This document shows, in pieces, positions 8,888 through 17,915 of a DNA stretch of 43,244 bases (position 1 is the stretch's first letter; each line of letters opens with the position of its first letter). The notes under the pieces are model-generated. The model was not told where the DNA came from. It searched no databases and saw nothing but the letters and a program-made list of their open reading frames with translations. The stretch is from Lysobacter sp. Root690. Lineage in GTDB: Bacteria; Pseudomonadota; Gammaproteobacteria; Xanthomonadales; Xanthomonadaceae. The position numbers and the translations under genes were made by a program. Location: contig NZ_LMHM01000001.1 of NCBI RefSeq assembly GCF_001427785.1, positions 39,087 to 82,330 of the forward strand. Direction: 5' to 3'.

Positions 8888-11290
8888 ATGTCCCGTCGTA
8901 TTTCTCTGCTCAGCACCGCCGTTTCGATCGCTCTCGCCACCTCGCCCGCCTGGGCCCAGGACGCCGGCGCCCCCGAAGCCGCCGCCTCGAACCCCACCAA
9001 CCTCGACACCCTGATCGTCACCGGTACCCGCGTCGCGGACCGCACCGTGGCCGAGTCCACCGCGCCGATCGACATCATTTCCCCGCAGACCCTGGAGTCG
9101 ACCGGCACCGTCGAACTGGCCACCGCCCTGTCGCGCGCCCTGCCTTCGCTGAATTTCCCGCGCCCGGCGATCACCGACGCCACCGACGCGGTGCGTCCGG
9201 CGCAGTTGCGCGGCCTCGCGCCGGACCAGGTGCTGGTGCTGGTCAACGGCAAGCGCCGCCACACCACGTCCTTGATCAACCTCAACGACAGCATCGGCCG
9301 CGGCTCCTCGCCGGTCGACCTCAACGCGATCCCGATCGCCGCGATCGAACGGGTCGAAGTGCTGCGCGACGGCGCCTCGGCGCAATACGGCTCCGACGCG
9401 ATCGCCGGCGTCATCAATATCGTGCTCAAGGGCTCGGGCGAAGGCGGCTCGATCGCCGCGCGCTACGGCCAGTTCAGTGCCGGCGATGGCAAGCAGTACC
9501 AGTTGTCCGGCGATGCCGGCTTCAAGCTCGGCGAAAACGGCAGCGTGCATCTGTCCGCACAGGGCGGCCACAGCGACAACACCGACCGCGCGCGGCCCTA
9601 TCTCGGCACGGTCACGCCGACCAGCAATCCGCCGGGCAAGGTCGTGCATCGCTACGGCGATCCGGAAATCGACCAGGCCGCGGTCGCATTTAACGCCGAG
9701 TACAAGGCGGCCGAGGGCGTGGAGTTCTATTCCTTCGGCACCGCCAGCCGCCGCCGCGCGATCTCCAACGGCTATTTCCGCGCGCCCGGCAATGCCAACA
9801 ACATCCGCTCGGTGTATCCCGACGGCTTCCTGCCGCAGATCGACAACGTCAGCAAGGACCGCGCCCTGGTGCTAGGCCTGCGCGGCCAGACCGCCGGCGG
9901 CTGGAACCTCGACCTGAGCTACAACTACGGCCAGAACCAGCTCGATTTCGACGTGCGCAACAGCCTCAACCGCACCCTCGGCGCGACCTCGCCGCACGAC
10001 TTCTACATCGGCGCGCTGGAAGTGACCCAGAACGTGCTCAACGCCGATTTCAACAAGGCTTTCGACGTGGGTTGGCTGAAGTACCCGCTCACCTTCGCCT
10101 TCGGCGCGGAATGGCGCGGCGAGAAATTCAACCAGAGCGCCGGCGAACTGGCGTCGTACGTCGCCGGCCCCGAACCCGGCGCGCCGGGCGCGCAGGTGTT
10201 CCCCGGCTTCACTCCGTCCGACGCCAGCCGCCGCAATCGCAACAGCCATTCGTTCTACGCCGACCTGGAAACCGACGTGACCGACAAGCTGTCGCTCGGC
10301 GCGGCCGCGCGTTACGAAAGCTACAGCGACTTCGGCGAAACCACCTCGGGCAAGCTGTCGGCGCGTTACGCCTTCACCGACAAGGTGGCGCTGCGCGGCA
10401 CCTTGTCGACCGGTTTCCGCGCGCCGTCGCTGCAGCAGCAGTTCTACCAGTCGACCCAGACCGTGATCGTGCTCGGCGACCCGACCCCGTTCCAGGTCCG
10501 CACCTTCGCCGTCGACGACCCGGCCGCGATCGCGCTCGGCGCCGAGCCGCTCAAGGCCGAGGAATCGACCAACATCGGCCTGGGCCTGGTGCTGCAGCCG
10601 ATCGAATCGTTGTACATCACCGTCGACGCGTATCAGATCGATATCGACGACCGCATCATCCTGTCGGAAAACCTGCGCGGCCCGGCGGTGGCGAGCTTCC
10701 TGGAAGCGCGCGGTTATCCGGGCATCACCGGCGGCCGCTACTTCACCAATGCGGTCGACACCCGCACCCGCGGCATCGATATCGTCGGCAGCTACAAATG
10801 GACGCTCGGCAGCGGCGCGCTCGATCTGACCGCCGGTTACAACCACAACAAGACCACCCTGGAGCGCATCGCCGCCAATCCGCCCGAACTCACCGCCGGC
10901 GGCCTGAACCTGCAGCGCATCGGCCGGGTCGAGCAAGGCCGCATCACCCAGGGCGCGCCGCGCGACAAGTTCTTCCTCGGCGGCAGTTGGAGCACCGGCC
11001 CGTGGCGGTTCGACGCGACCGGCACGCGTTACGGCGAATTCCACAGCTTCAACGACGACCCCAGCGGCGTGCGCGACCAGACCTACGGCGCGAAGTGGAC
11101 CCTCGACCTGGCCGCGACCTATGCCATCGACGGCTGGGAATTCACCGTCGGCGGCGACAACGTGCTCAACGAGTACCCGGACGAATCGATCTACGCCAAC
11201 AGCGAAAGCGGCCAGTTGCCGTACAGCGGCAACTCGCCGTTCGGCTTCAATGGCGCGTTCGCTTATGCGAAGGTCGGGTACAAGTGGTGA
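8888..11290 (+). CDS. TonB-dependent receptor 1
   Basis: An 800-residue outer-membrane receptor that would import a scarce ligand using TonB energy; the ligand is not identifiable. A signal peptide cleaves after AWA (about residue 23). A TonB-box-like LIVTGTRV follows near residue 40, then a plug domain (VLVLVNGKRRHTT, IERVEVLRDGASAQYGSDAIAGVINIVLK) and a 22-strand barrel ending in YKW. GGAG stands five bases ahead of the ATG. It is a close paralogue of the receptor at 30661-33042, with long near-identical DNA blocks in the plug. No periplasmic or inner-membrane transporter partner is adjacent. The downstream hydrolase is on the other strand. Confidence 0.95.
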   Translation: MSRRISLLSTAVSIALATSPAWAQDAGAPEAAASNPTNLDTLIVTGTRVADRTVAESTAPIDIISPQTLESTGTVELATALSRALPSLNFPRPAITDATDAVRPAQLRGLAPDQVLVLVNGKRRHTTSLINLNDSIGRGSSPVDLNAIPIAAIERVEVLRDGASAQYGSDAIAGVINIVLKGSGEGGSIAARYGQFSAGDGKQYQLSGDAGFKLGENGSVHLSAQGGHSDNTDRARPYLGTVTPTSNPPGKVVHRYGDPEIDQAAVAFNAEYKAAEGVEFYSFGTASRRRAISNGYFRAPGNANNIRSVYPDGFLPQIDNVSKDRALVLGLRGQTAGGWNLDLSYNYGQNQLDFDVRNSLNRTLGATSPHDFYIGALEVTQNVLNADFNKAFDVGWLKYPLTFAFGAEWRGEKFNQSAGELASYVAGPEPGAPGAQVFPGFTPSDASRRNRNSHSFYADLETDVTDKLSLGAAARYESYSDFGETTSGKLSARYAFTDKVALRGTLSTGFRAPSLQQQFYQSTQTVIVLGDPTPFQVRTFAVDDPAAIALGAEPLKAEESTNIGLGLVLQPIESLYITVDAYQIDIDDRIILSENLRGPAVASFLEARGYPGITGGRYFTNAVDTRTRGIDIVGSYKWTLGSGALDLTAGYNHNKTTLERIAANPPELTAGGLNLQRIGRVEQGRITQGAPRDKFFLGGSWSTGPWRFDATGTRYGEFHSFNDDPSGVRDQTYGAKWTLDLAATYAIDGWEFTVGGDNVLNEYPDESIYANSESGQLPYSGNSPFGFNGAFAYAKVGYKW

Positions 11291-11378
11291 TCAAGCGGTA
11301 AGGTTGCGGGAGGCGGCTGAAACGCCGCTTCCCGTGTTTTCCCGGCAGCCACACGGCGCATGTCGCCGACACCAACCG

Positions 11379-11403
11379 GCCCCGCGCACAGCGGGGCTTT
11401 GTT
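11379..11403 (+). terminator. Intrinsic terminator after receptor 1
   Basis: A 7-bp GCCCCGC/GCGGGGC stem with a five-base loop is followed by TTTGTTC, about 90 bases past the receptor stop codon and just before the end of the convergent hydrolase gene. Confidence 0.75.
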
Positions 11404-11419
11404 CATGCGCTCGCCGGGC

Positions 11420-12283
11420 TCAGTCGAGAACCCGCTGCAGGAAATCGCGAACGAGCGGCACGGCTTGATCGAAGTGGGTTTCGAGCAGCCAATGACCGGC
11501 GTCCTCCAGCAGATGCAGTTCGGCCTGCGGCAGGTCGCGAAGATAGGCGCGGGCTGCGGCGGCGGGCATATAGCCGTCCTTGGGGCCCCACACGATCAAC
11601 GTCTGCGGCTTGTGCTCGCGCAAATACGCCTGATAGCGCGGGAACCAATCGAGATTGGCCTCCAGCTTGTCCATCAAGCCGACCATCGCCTCGCGCCGTA
11701 CCGGCGTGTCCATCAGCGGCCAATGCAGCTTCCACAGGTCCGGGGTGATGCGCGCGGCGACTTCGGCATCGACTTCACCGATGAATTCGTCGCGAAAGCC
11801 ATGTTCGCTGACCGCCGCCTGCAATGGTTCGCGATTCCGCGGCGATCGGTCCGTCCAGTAGCGCTTGATGGTCGCGTACTTGGGGCCGAGCGCATCCTCG
11901 TAGATATCGCCGTTCTGGATGATCAACGCGGCGATTCGCTGCGGATGCGCGATCGCATGGCGCAATCCGATCTGCGAACCGTAGTCGTGCAGCCACAGCG
12001 CGTAGCGCGTCAGCCCAAGCCGGTCGGTGAACTTCGCCAGGAAATCCGCATAGGCGTCGAAGTCGTAGCCGAACCGCGACGGATCGGGCGTGCCGCTGTA
12101 ACCGAATCCGGGGAAATCCGCGGCGATCGTGCGCCAGCGATCGCCCAGGGCCGGCATCAGGTTGCGGTATTGAAACGAAGAGCACGGGTAGCCGTGCGGC
12201 AACAGCAGTACCGGTGCATCGGCCGGACCGTGCTCTCGATAAAAAATCTCGACGCCGTCGATTTCAGTCGTCAAATAGCGCAT
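11420..12283 (-). CDS. Alpha/beta hydrolase with Asp nucleophile (dehalogenase/epoxide hydrolase type)
   Basis: A 287-residue alpha/beta-hydrolase. The nucleophile elbow reads LHDYGSQIG, so the nucleophile is D100 rather than Ser, as in haloalkane and fluoroacetate dehalogenases and epoxide hydrolases. The oxyanion-hole motif is HGYP (30-33), the catalytic acid is probably D236 (GPKDGYMP) and the base is H264 (DAGHWLLE). A cap domain lies roughly between residues 130 and 215 and contains KLHWPL and LDWFPRY aromatics that would line the active site. The substrate is unknown; either a C-halogen or an epoxide hydrolase is possible. No signal peptide, so cytoplasmic. The gene stands alone, convergent with receptor 1. 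Confidence 0.88.
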   Translation of the reverse strand: MRYLTTEIDGVEIFYREHGPADAPVLLLPHGYPCSSFQYRNLMPALGDRWRTIAADFPGFGYSGTPDPSRFGYDFDAYADFLAKFTDRLGLTRYALWLHDYGSQIGLRHAIAHPQRIAALIIQNGDIYEDALGPKYATIKRYWTDRSPRNREPLQAAVSEHGFRDEFIGEVDAEVAARITPDLWKLHWPLMDTPVRREAMVGLMDKLEANLDWFPRYQAYLREHKPQTLIVWGPKDGYMPAAAARAYLRDLPQAELHLLEDAGHWLLETHFDQAVPLVRDFLQRVLD

Positions 12284-12824
12284 GGGATTCCTCGCTCGCG
12301 ATCGGAAGTTCTGCCTGCACCGATCGATGCTATCGCCCGTGCGTCCACGTTCCGTTAATCAGCAACAGCGACAAGCATCACAGGCAGTCGTCCGAATCGT
12401 GGATTGACCCGATCAATGCCGAGCCATCGGGCTCGCGCGGAGACACCTTCAGTCTCGGCGCCTCGCAGCGGACCGGGCGAACTGAAAAAGAACGTCGGCG
12501 GTCGCCCCCACTGGACTTCGCGGTCTTCGCTTTCGCGCAAATCGGCGACGCGCGCTTCATCCGACGCCGCGCGACTGAATCGCTGTTCATGCATTCGTCG
12601 TCGTCGGCGCATCACGCAAGACGCGCGTGAACCATCGCCGATCACGGCGGTCTGAAGCCCGCTGGGCCGGGACCCGAACGCCGTCGACGCATCCCCGCCG
12701 ACCGACGGCCGAGCGCGGAAAATGTCGCAGAAACAATCATTTGCGACGACTCGCCAAACGAGAAAGGCTTGCATCCAGCCGGCTCAGCACACATTCTTAA
12801 AAGGACCAGACCACAGGAGAGCCG
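12284..12824. other. 540-base gene-free stretch before ybaL
   Basis: I see no supported gene here. Open frames on both strands give Arg/Ser-rich peptides without family resemblance or a good ribosome-binding site. The stretch contains the upstream regions of the divergent hydrolase and ybaL genes, with AGGAGAGCCG directly ahead of the ybaL ATG. No clear hairpin, repeat or riboswitch is visible. Confidence 0.5.
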
Positions 12825-14516
12825 ATGCACCACACGTCCCTGATCGCGATTCTGGTAGCCGGCTTCGTCCTGGCCTTCATCTTCGGAATGATCGCGCAAC
12901 GCCTGCGGCTGTCGCCGCTGGTGGGCTACCTCATCGCCGGCATCATCGCCGGCCCCTTCACGCCCGGCTTCGTCGGCGACCAGACCCTTGCGCCGCAATT
13001 GGCCGAAATCGGCGTGATCCTGCTGATGTTCGGCGTCGGCCTGCATTTCTCGCTCGGCGATCTGCTCGAAGTCAAAGCCATCGCCTTGCCGGGCGCGGTC
13101 GTGCAGATCGCAGTGGCCACCGCGCTGGGTTGGGGCATGGCCGAGTTGCTCGGCTGGTCGCATGGCGCGGGGCTGGTGTTCGGCCTGGCCTTGTCGGTCG
13201 CCAGCACCGTGGTGCTGTTGCGCGCGCTGGAGGAGCGGCGATTGGTGGAAACCACCAAGGGCCGCATCGCGATCGGCTGGCTGATCGTCGAGGATCTGGC
13301 GATGGTGCTCGCGCTGGTGCTGCTGCCGGCGCTGTCGGGCCTGCTCAAGGGCGAGGCCGGCGAAGCCTCGGAAGTGTGGAGCAAGTTGTTCATCACCCTG
13401 GCCAAGGTCGGCGCCTTCATCGCCTTCATGCTGATCGTCGGCCGGCGGGTGATTCCGTGGATTCTCGAACGCGTGGCCGGCACCGGTTCGCGCGAGTTGT
13501 TCACCCTGTGCGTGCTCGCGATCGCGCTGGGCGTGGCGTTCGGTTCGGCCGAACTATTCGGCGTGTCGTTCGCGCTGGGCGCGTTCTTCGCCGGGATGAT
13601 GCTCAACGAATCCGAGTTCAGCCATCAGGCCGCCAACGAAACCCTGCCGCTGCGCGAAGCGTTCGCGGTGCTGTTCTTCGTTTCGGTCGGCATGCTGTTC
13701 AACCCGATGATCCTGCTGGAGAAGCCGCTGGAAGTGCTGGCGGTGTTCGGCATCATCGTGGTCGGCAAGTCGGTGGCGGCGTACGCGATCGTGCGCGCGT
13801 TCGGCAAGCCGAACTCGACCGCGCTGATGATCTCGGTCAGCCTGGCGCAGATCGGCGAGTTCTCCTTCATCCTGGCCCAGCTCGGCATCGACGAAGGCAT
13901 CCTGTCGAAGGACGGGCAGGATCTGATCCTGGCCGGCGCCTTGCTGTCGATCGTGGTCAACCCGTTGCTGTTCGGCTGGCTCGACCGCAAGCAGGCGCGC
14001 GCCGACGCGGCCGAAGCCGATGCGCGCGCCGACGCGGCGGTGCCGCCGGTGCCGGCCGATATCAGCGGTCACGTGATCCTGATCGGCTACGGCCGGGTCG
14101 GCAGCGAGCTGGCGCGGTTGCTCACCGATCACCACGTGCCGTTGGTGGTCATCGACGGCGAGGACAGCCTGATCGACAAGGCGCGCGCCGCCGGGCATCC
14201 GGCGATCCTCGGCAACGCGGTCAACGAGCGGGTGCTGCGCGAAGCGGTGCCCGAGCGCGCGACCACGGTGATGCTGGCGATTCCGCAGGCGCTGGAAGCC
14301 GGCGAGATCATCGCCAAGCTGCGCGAACTCAATCCGGCCCTGAGCATCGTCGCGCGCGCGCACAGCGACAACGAGGTCAAGCATCTGCTCCAGCACGGCG
14401 CCGACGGCGCGGTGATGGCCGAGCGCGAGCTGGCGCACAGCCTGGCCGAGATGGTGCTGGCCGCGCCGGTGTATCGCGGCGCGCGCAATCTGCCGCCGTC
14501 GACGGCGCTGGCGTGA
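12825..14516 (+). CDS. ybaL: Kef-type cation/proton antiporter with TrkA-N domain
   Basis: A 563-residue inner-membrane CPA2 antiporter, very close in motif to E. coli YbaL (MHH start, LRLSPLVGYL.AG..AGPFTPGFV, LMFGVGLHFSL, ASTVVLLRALEER, IGWLIVEDL). About 12 membrane helices fill residues 1-385. The cytoplasmic tail has a Rossmann TrkA-N/RCK domain starting near 410 with the nucleotide loop GYGRVG. Such proteins exchange K+ or Na+ for H+, typically gated by nucleotide or glutathione-type ligands. An acidic/Ala-rich linker (ADAAEADARADAAV) joins the two parts. The ribosome-binding site AGGAG is strong. yceH follows 71 bases downstream on the same strand. Confidence 0.93.
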   Translation: MHHTSLIAILVAGFVLAFIFGMIAQRLRLSPLVGYLIAGIIAGPFTPGFVGDQTLAPQLAEIGVILLMFGVGLHFSLGDLLEVKAIALPGAVVQIAVATALGWGMAELLGWSHGAGLVFGLALSVASTVVLLRALEERRLVETTKGRIAIGWLIVEDLAMVLALVLLPALSGLLKGEAGEASEVWSKLFITLAKVGAFIAFMLIVGRRVIPWILERVAGTGSRELFTLCVLAIALGVAFGSAELFGVSFALGAFFAGMMLNESEFSHQAANETLPLREAFAVLFFVSVGMLFNPMILLEKPLEVLAVFGIIVVGKSVAAYAIVRAFGKPNSTALMISVSLAQIGEFSFILAQLGIDEGILSKDGQDLILAGALLSIVVNPLLFGWLDRKQARADAAEADARADAAVPPVPADISGHVILIGYGRVGSELARLLTDHHVPLVVIDGEDSLIDKARAAGHPAILGNAVNERVLREAVPERATTVMLAIPQALEAGEIIAKLRELNPALSIVARAHSDNEVKHLLQHGADGAVMAERELAHSLAEMVLAAPVYRGARNLPPSTALA

Positions 14517-14587
14517 GCCGGCGCCGTCCCGAGCCCGACCACGCAATCGGTTAGTCTGAGCCCGCCCTTCTTCAGTACCCAACGACC

Positions 14588-15292
14588 ATGAGCGACATCG
14601 ATCCGTCCACCAGCGAACCGTCCGGCACCCACGACGCGCCCGACAGCACGCCTGAAAACACCGCGCCGCAGCTCAGCGCGGTCGAGGCGCGGGTCATCGG
14701 CTGCCTGATCGAAAAGGAAGCGACCACGCCCGACGTGTACCCGCTGACCTTGAACGCCATCGTCACCGCCTGCAATCAGAAGACCTCGCGCGAACCGATG
14801 ATGCAACTGGAACCCGGCGAGGTCGCCAACGCCCTGCGCCGGCTGGAGCCGCGCGGCTGGATCAAGTCGCAACATCATTCGCGCGCGGAACGTTACGCCC
14901 ACCGCGCCACCACCGCGCTCGACGTGACCCGGCCGCAGACCATCCTGATCGCGCTGCTGATGCTGCGCGGTCCGCAGACCGTGAACGAGCTGCTGTCGCG
15001 CAGCGAACGCATGGCCAAGTTCGATTCGGTCGGCGACGTGCAGTACGCGATGGAACGCCTGGCCCAGCATCAGCCGCCGCTGGTGCGCCTGCTCGGGCGT
15101 CAGCCCGGCCAGCGCGAGGATCGTTACGGTCATCTGCTCAGCGGCGAACCGGTGTGGAACGGCAGCGTGTCGTCGTCCGGCGACGACGCGGGTTCGGGCG
15201 GCGGATCGCAATCGGCCCTGGCCGAGCGTCTGGCGGCATTGGAAGCGAAGGTCGCGGAGTTGGAAGCGCGGCTGGAAGCGGCCGGGGCTTGA
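14588..15292 (+). CDS. yceH: YceH/DUF480 family protein (UPF0502)
   Basis: A 234-residue protein of the YceH family. The family core is clear: LSAVEARVIGCLIEKE, TPDVYPLTLNAIVTACNQKTSREP, then a second winged-helix-like half (TVNELLSRSERM, VQYAMERLA). The family folds as two winged-helix domains, which suggests nucleic-acid binding, but no function is established. An N-terminal Ser/Pro/Thr tail of ~25 residues and a Gly/Ser linker followed by a C-terminal coiled coil (LAERLAALEAKVAELEARLEA) extend the core; the coiled coil suggests dimerisation. Probably co-transcribed with or close behind ybaL; no link of function is evident. Confidence 0.9.
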   Translation: MSDIDPSTSEPSGTHDAPDSTPENTAPQLSAVEARVIGCLIEKEATTPDVYPLTLNAIVTACNQKTSREPMMQLEPGEVANALRRLEPRGWIKSQHHSRAERYAHRATTALDVTRPQTILIALLMLRGPQTVNELLSRSERMAKFDSVGDVQYAMERLAQHQPPLVRLLGRQPGQREDRYGHLLSGEPVWNGSVSSSGDDAGSGGGSQSALAERLAALEAKVAELEARLEAAGA

Positions 15293-15354
15293 GTTTTTCG
15301 CGATAGGCGCTTGATGGCGCGCGCGGAGCCCGACGTTTTTCGTCGGCGGAAACT

Positions 15355-16359
15355 TCAACCCTGCAGCGGCAGGTAGATGTCGGTACGCAGCAACGCTTCG
15401 GGCACTTCGTCGGGATCGTCGAGGTATTCGTGATGCAGCGGCGCATCGCGCAAGCGTTCGCCGCTGCCGGGTAGCCAGTGCGCCAGCAGCGCATCGGTCA
15501 ACGCCTCCAGTCCGTCGAAGGCGCCGACATGGCGGACGCGCGCATAGCGGCCGCCGCCCAGTCGCATCGTGCCCAGGCCGCTGCCGGGTTCGATCCGGAA
15601 CGGCCGGCCCAGGGCCAGCATGCAGTCGAATACGCAGGCTTGCGGCGGCACGTCGCGACGATCGTCGACCGGCACGCCGTACAGCCCGTTCAACGCGTCC
15701 AGCAAACCGTGTTCGGCGGCCCAGCCGAACAAGCGGCCATAGCCCTGGTTCTGTTCCGGATAGGCGCCGGTTACGCGCAGCGTCACCACCTGGAACGGAT
15801 CGACGCTGACCACTTCGACCCGCAACGGCGGCGATGGCTCGACACCCGAATCCGGCGGCAGCGACAGGCGATCGATCTCGCGCCACAGGCGCTCGGGCTC
15901 GGCGCGCAATTCGCTAGGCGTGCCGCCGACGCCCTGGCGAAAGGCGCGGGTGAACGCCTGCGGAGTCTGATAACCGACCGCCAGCGCCGCGTCGGTGACG
16001 CTGCGATCGGCACTGGCGAGCAGACGCAGGCCTTGCAGCAGACGCAACCGGGCCACGGTCTGGCCGGTGGTCTCGCCGGTCATCGCGCGGTACACGCGAT
16101 GGAAATGGAACGGCGAGAACGACGCCGCTTCGGCCAGGCGCGCGAGCTCGGGCGGGTCTTCGCCGCGCGCGATGGCGTGCTCGATCAGCGCCACCGCGCG
16201 TTCGATGCGGCGCTGATGGGCGTCGCGGGTGCCGGCCTTGAGCGCGGGGCCGGTGCGATCGGGCGCGGGTTCGTGGACGCTGTCGGCATCGGCAGGCGTG
16301 GCGCTGTCGGCAACGGTCGCCGTGGCGGCTCGAACGGGATGATCCTTGACGGGAGGCAT
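15355..16359 (-). CDS. AraC family regulator with GyrI-like effector domain
   Basis: A 334-residue protein with two domains. Residues ~50-150 are an AraC DNA-binding domain with two helix-turn-helix units (LARLAEAASFSPFHFHRVYRAMTGET and VTDAALAVGYQTPQAFTRAFRQGVG). Residues ~175-334 are a GyrI-like/SOUL-type ligand-binding domain (VEVVSVDPFQVVTLRVTGAYPE to IYLPL), the kind found in regulators that sense small hydrophobic or cationic compounds. The first ~45 residues are Ala/Pro/Asp-rich and probably disordered. AAGGA stands eight bases ahead of the ATG at 16359. It lies just downstream of the B12 operon's last gene, cobS, on the same strand, 117 bases away. It could receive read-through, but nothing links it to cobalamin. 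Confidence 0.92.
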   Translation of the reverse strand: MPPVKDHPVRAATATVADSATPADADSVHEPAPDRTGPALKAGTRDAHQRRIERAVALIEHAIARGEDPPELARLAEAASFSPFHFHRVYRAMTGETTGQTVARLRLLQGLRLLASADRSVTDAALAVGYQTPQAFTRAFRQGVGGTPSELRAEPERLWREIDRLSLPPDSGVEPSPPLRVEVVSVDPFQVVTLRVTGAYPEQNQGYGRLFGWAAEHGLLDALNGLYGVPVDDRRDVPPQACVFDCMLALGRPFRIEPGSGLGTMRLGGGRYARVRHVGAFDGLEALTDALLAHWLPGSGERLRDAPLHHEYLDDPDEVPEALLRTDIYLPLQG

Positions 16360-16476
16360 GCGCTCGTTCCTTGCGGGTGGGTGATGGGTCGAGGCTCAGG
16401 TTCGCAGACCGCCAACGCGGCGGCGGTCCCTATCTTGCGCTTTCGCGCCCCGCCCTCGGCTGCCCAACCCGACGCT

Positions 16477-17217
16477 TCAGTAGGACAACGCCAGCGCGAT
16501 CAACACCGCCGCTTCGACGAGTTCGGTCAAGGCGCCGCAGGCATCGCCGGTCATGCCCTGCAGGCGACGCAGACAGGCCCGACGCCAGATCGCGAACACC
16601 ACCGCCGCGACCGCGACCGCCAGACCGCCGCGCCAACCGGCCAAGGCGCAGCCGCCGACGGCGATCGCGAGCGCGAGCCAGCACGCCGCGCGTGGCGCAT
16701 CCACCAACGACTGGCCGAGACCTCCGCTGCGTACGTACGGCAGCATCAGGAATGCCAGGGTCAACCCAGTGCGCGCCAGCAACGGCGCGAGCAACAGCGC
16801 GGCCCATGCCGGCGCGGGCAGGCTTGCGAGCGCGGCGAATTTCAGCAGCAGCGCCAGCACCACCGCGACCACACCGATCGGCCCGCTGCGCGGATCTTTC
16901 ATGATTTCCAGCGTGCGTTCGCGACTCGCGGCCGGATCGGCGCGCATGCCGCCGATCCAGGCATCGGCGCTGTCGGCCAGACCATCCAGATGCAAGGCGC
17001 CGGTCAATGCGACCCACGCCGTCAGCAACAACGCCGCCGACAGCAGCGGCGGGCGCGTCTGCAACGCCCAGGCCAACGCGCACAGAACGCCGCCGATCAA
17101 CAACCCGACCGCGGGATACCAGATGAGCGAGCGCGATTGCGCGCGCGCTTGTTCGAACACCCGCGCCGGCACCGGAATTCGGGTCAGAAAACCGATCGCG
17201 GCGAGCAAGGCCTGCAT
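16477..17217 (-). CDS. cobS: Adenosylcobinamide-GDP ribazoletransferase (cobalamin synthase)
   Basis: Joins adenosylcobinamide-GDP to alpha-ribazole or its phosphate, the last step of cobalamin nucleotide-loop assembly, in the inner membrane. The 246 residues match the family. The hallmark metal-binding HLDGLADSADAW is at about 75-86, followed by the KDPRSGPIGVVA segment. Five to six hydrophobic spans follow. Its ATG shares one base with the cobC stop (TGATG), so it is translationally coupled. It is the final gene of the operon; downstream only a short GC hairpin without a U-tract is seen at 16408-16427. Confidence 0.96.
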   Translation of the reverse strand: MQALLAAIGFLTRIPVPARVFEQARAQSRSLIWYPAVGLLIGGVLCALAWALQTRPPLLSAALLLTAWVALTGALHLDGLADSADAWIGGMRADPAASRERTLEIMKDPRSGPIGVVAVVLALLLKFAALASLPAPAWAALLLAPLLARTGLTLAFLMLPYVRSGGLGQSLVDAPRAACWLALAIAVGGCALAGWRGGLAVAVAAVVFAIWRRACLRRLQGMTGDACGALTELVEAAVLIALALSY

Positions 17218-17855
17218 CAGCCGTCGACCGGATCGGCCCGTACCGCATCGTGGCGGGCGTCATCGCTACGCGGCACATCGACCGCGTCCCGCAGCGGTTT
17301 CGGCGGCCACGGCAAGGCATGCAGCGAAGCATGCGCGACATCGATATTGAGCAGATCGGTATAACGCCGGCCCGCGGCGAGACAACGCAGCAGGCGGATC
17401 ACGCCGCCGTGGGTCACCACCAGCACGCGCCGGCCTGGGTAGGTGCGCAGCAAGTCGCCGACCGCGCCGGTCAGACGAGTGGCGAAATCGACGAAGCGCT
17501 CCGCGCCCGGCGGAGGATGCGCGACCGGATCGGCCCAGAACCGCGCCAGCGCTTCGCCTTCGTCGGCGGCGATGGCGTCGACCGTGCGGCCCTGCCAATC
17601 GCCGAAATGGTATTCGCGCAGCGCCGGTTCCAGCGCCAACGGCAAACCGCGCGACTGCGCCAGTTCCTGCGCGAACGCCGCGCAGCGCTGTAGCGGGGAG
17701 CTGACGATCGCATCCCACTCGCGCCCGAGCACGGCGTCGCGCATCTGCCGCCAACCCAGTTCGAGCAAGGCGTCGTCGAGTTGACCGCGGTAGCTGCGGT
17801 GGCCGGTGTCGCCGTGCCGCAGCAGATCGATATGGGTGGTGGTGGACGAATTCAT
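17217..17855 (-). CDS. cobC: Histidine phosphatase, probable alpha-ribazole phosphatase
   Basis: A 212-residue histidine-phosphatase. The phospho-accepting residue is H14 in LLRHGDT, the second catalytic His is H149 in VVTHGG, and E81 in REYHFGDWQGR is the likely proton donor. In this operon it most probably removes the phosphate from alpha-ribazole-5'-phosphate or adenosylcobalamin-5'-phosphate. Its family alone would also allow a phosphoglycerate-mutase-like activity, so the specific role rests on context between cobT and cobS. The last ~30 residues, Pro/Asp/Arg-rich, extend beyond the fold. It starts 60 bases after cobT and overlaps the cobS start by one base. Confidence 0.88.
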   Translation of the reverse strand: MNSSTTTHIDLLRHGDTGHRSYRGQLDDALLELGWRQMRDAVLGREWDAIVSSPLQRCAAFAQELAQSRGLPLALEPALREYHFGDWQGRTVDAIAADEGEALARFWADPVAHPPPGAERFVDFATRLTGAVGDLLRTYPGRRVLVVTHGGVIRLLRCLAAGRRYTDLLNIDVAHASLHALPWPPKPLRDAVDVPRSDDARHDAVRADPVDG

Positions 17856-17915
17856 CGCAGCTCCTTTCCTTGTGCGCGATCGATGGCGATGCGAGGGCTC
17901 ATCGCGGGAGCCACA

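Noticed and set aside
12355-12774. A 139-codon open frame on the minus strand
   Set aside because: No ribosome-binding site, no family resemblance and Arg/Ser-rich composition; probably chance.
15330-15346. Hairpin CCGACG-TTTTT-CGTCGG between yceH and the AraC gene
   Set aside because: The T-run lies in the loop, not after the stem, so it does not fit an intrinsic terminator for either gene.
16408-16427. Terminator for the cobalamin operon
   Set aside because: ACCGCC/GGCGGT forms a short stem but there is no U-tract and the loop is GC-rich; not enough to call.
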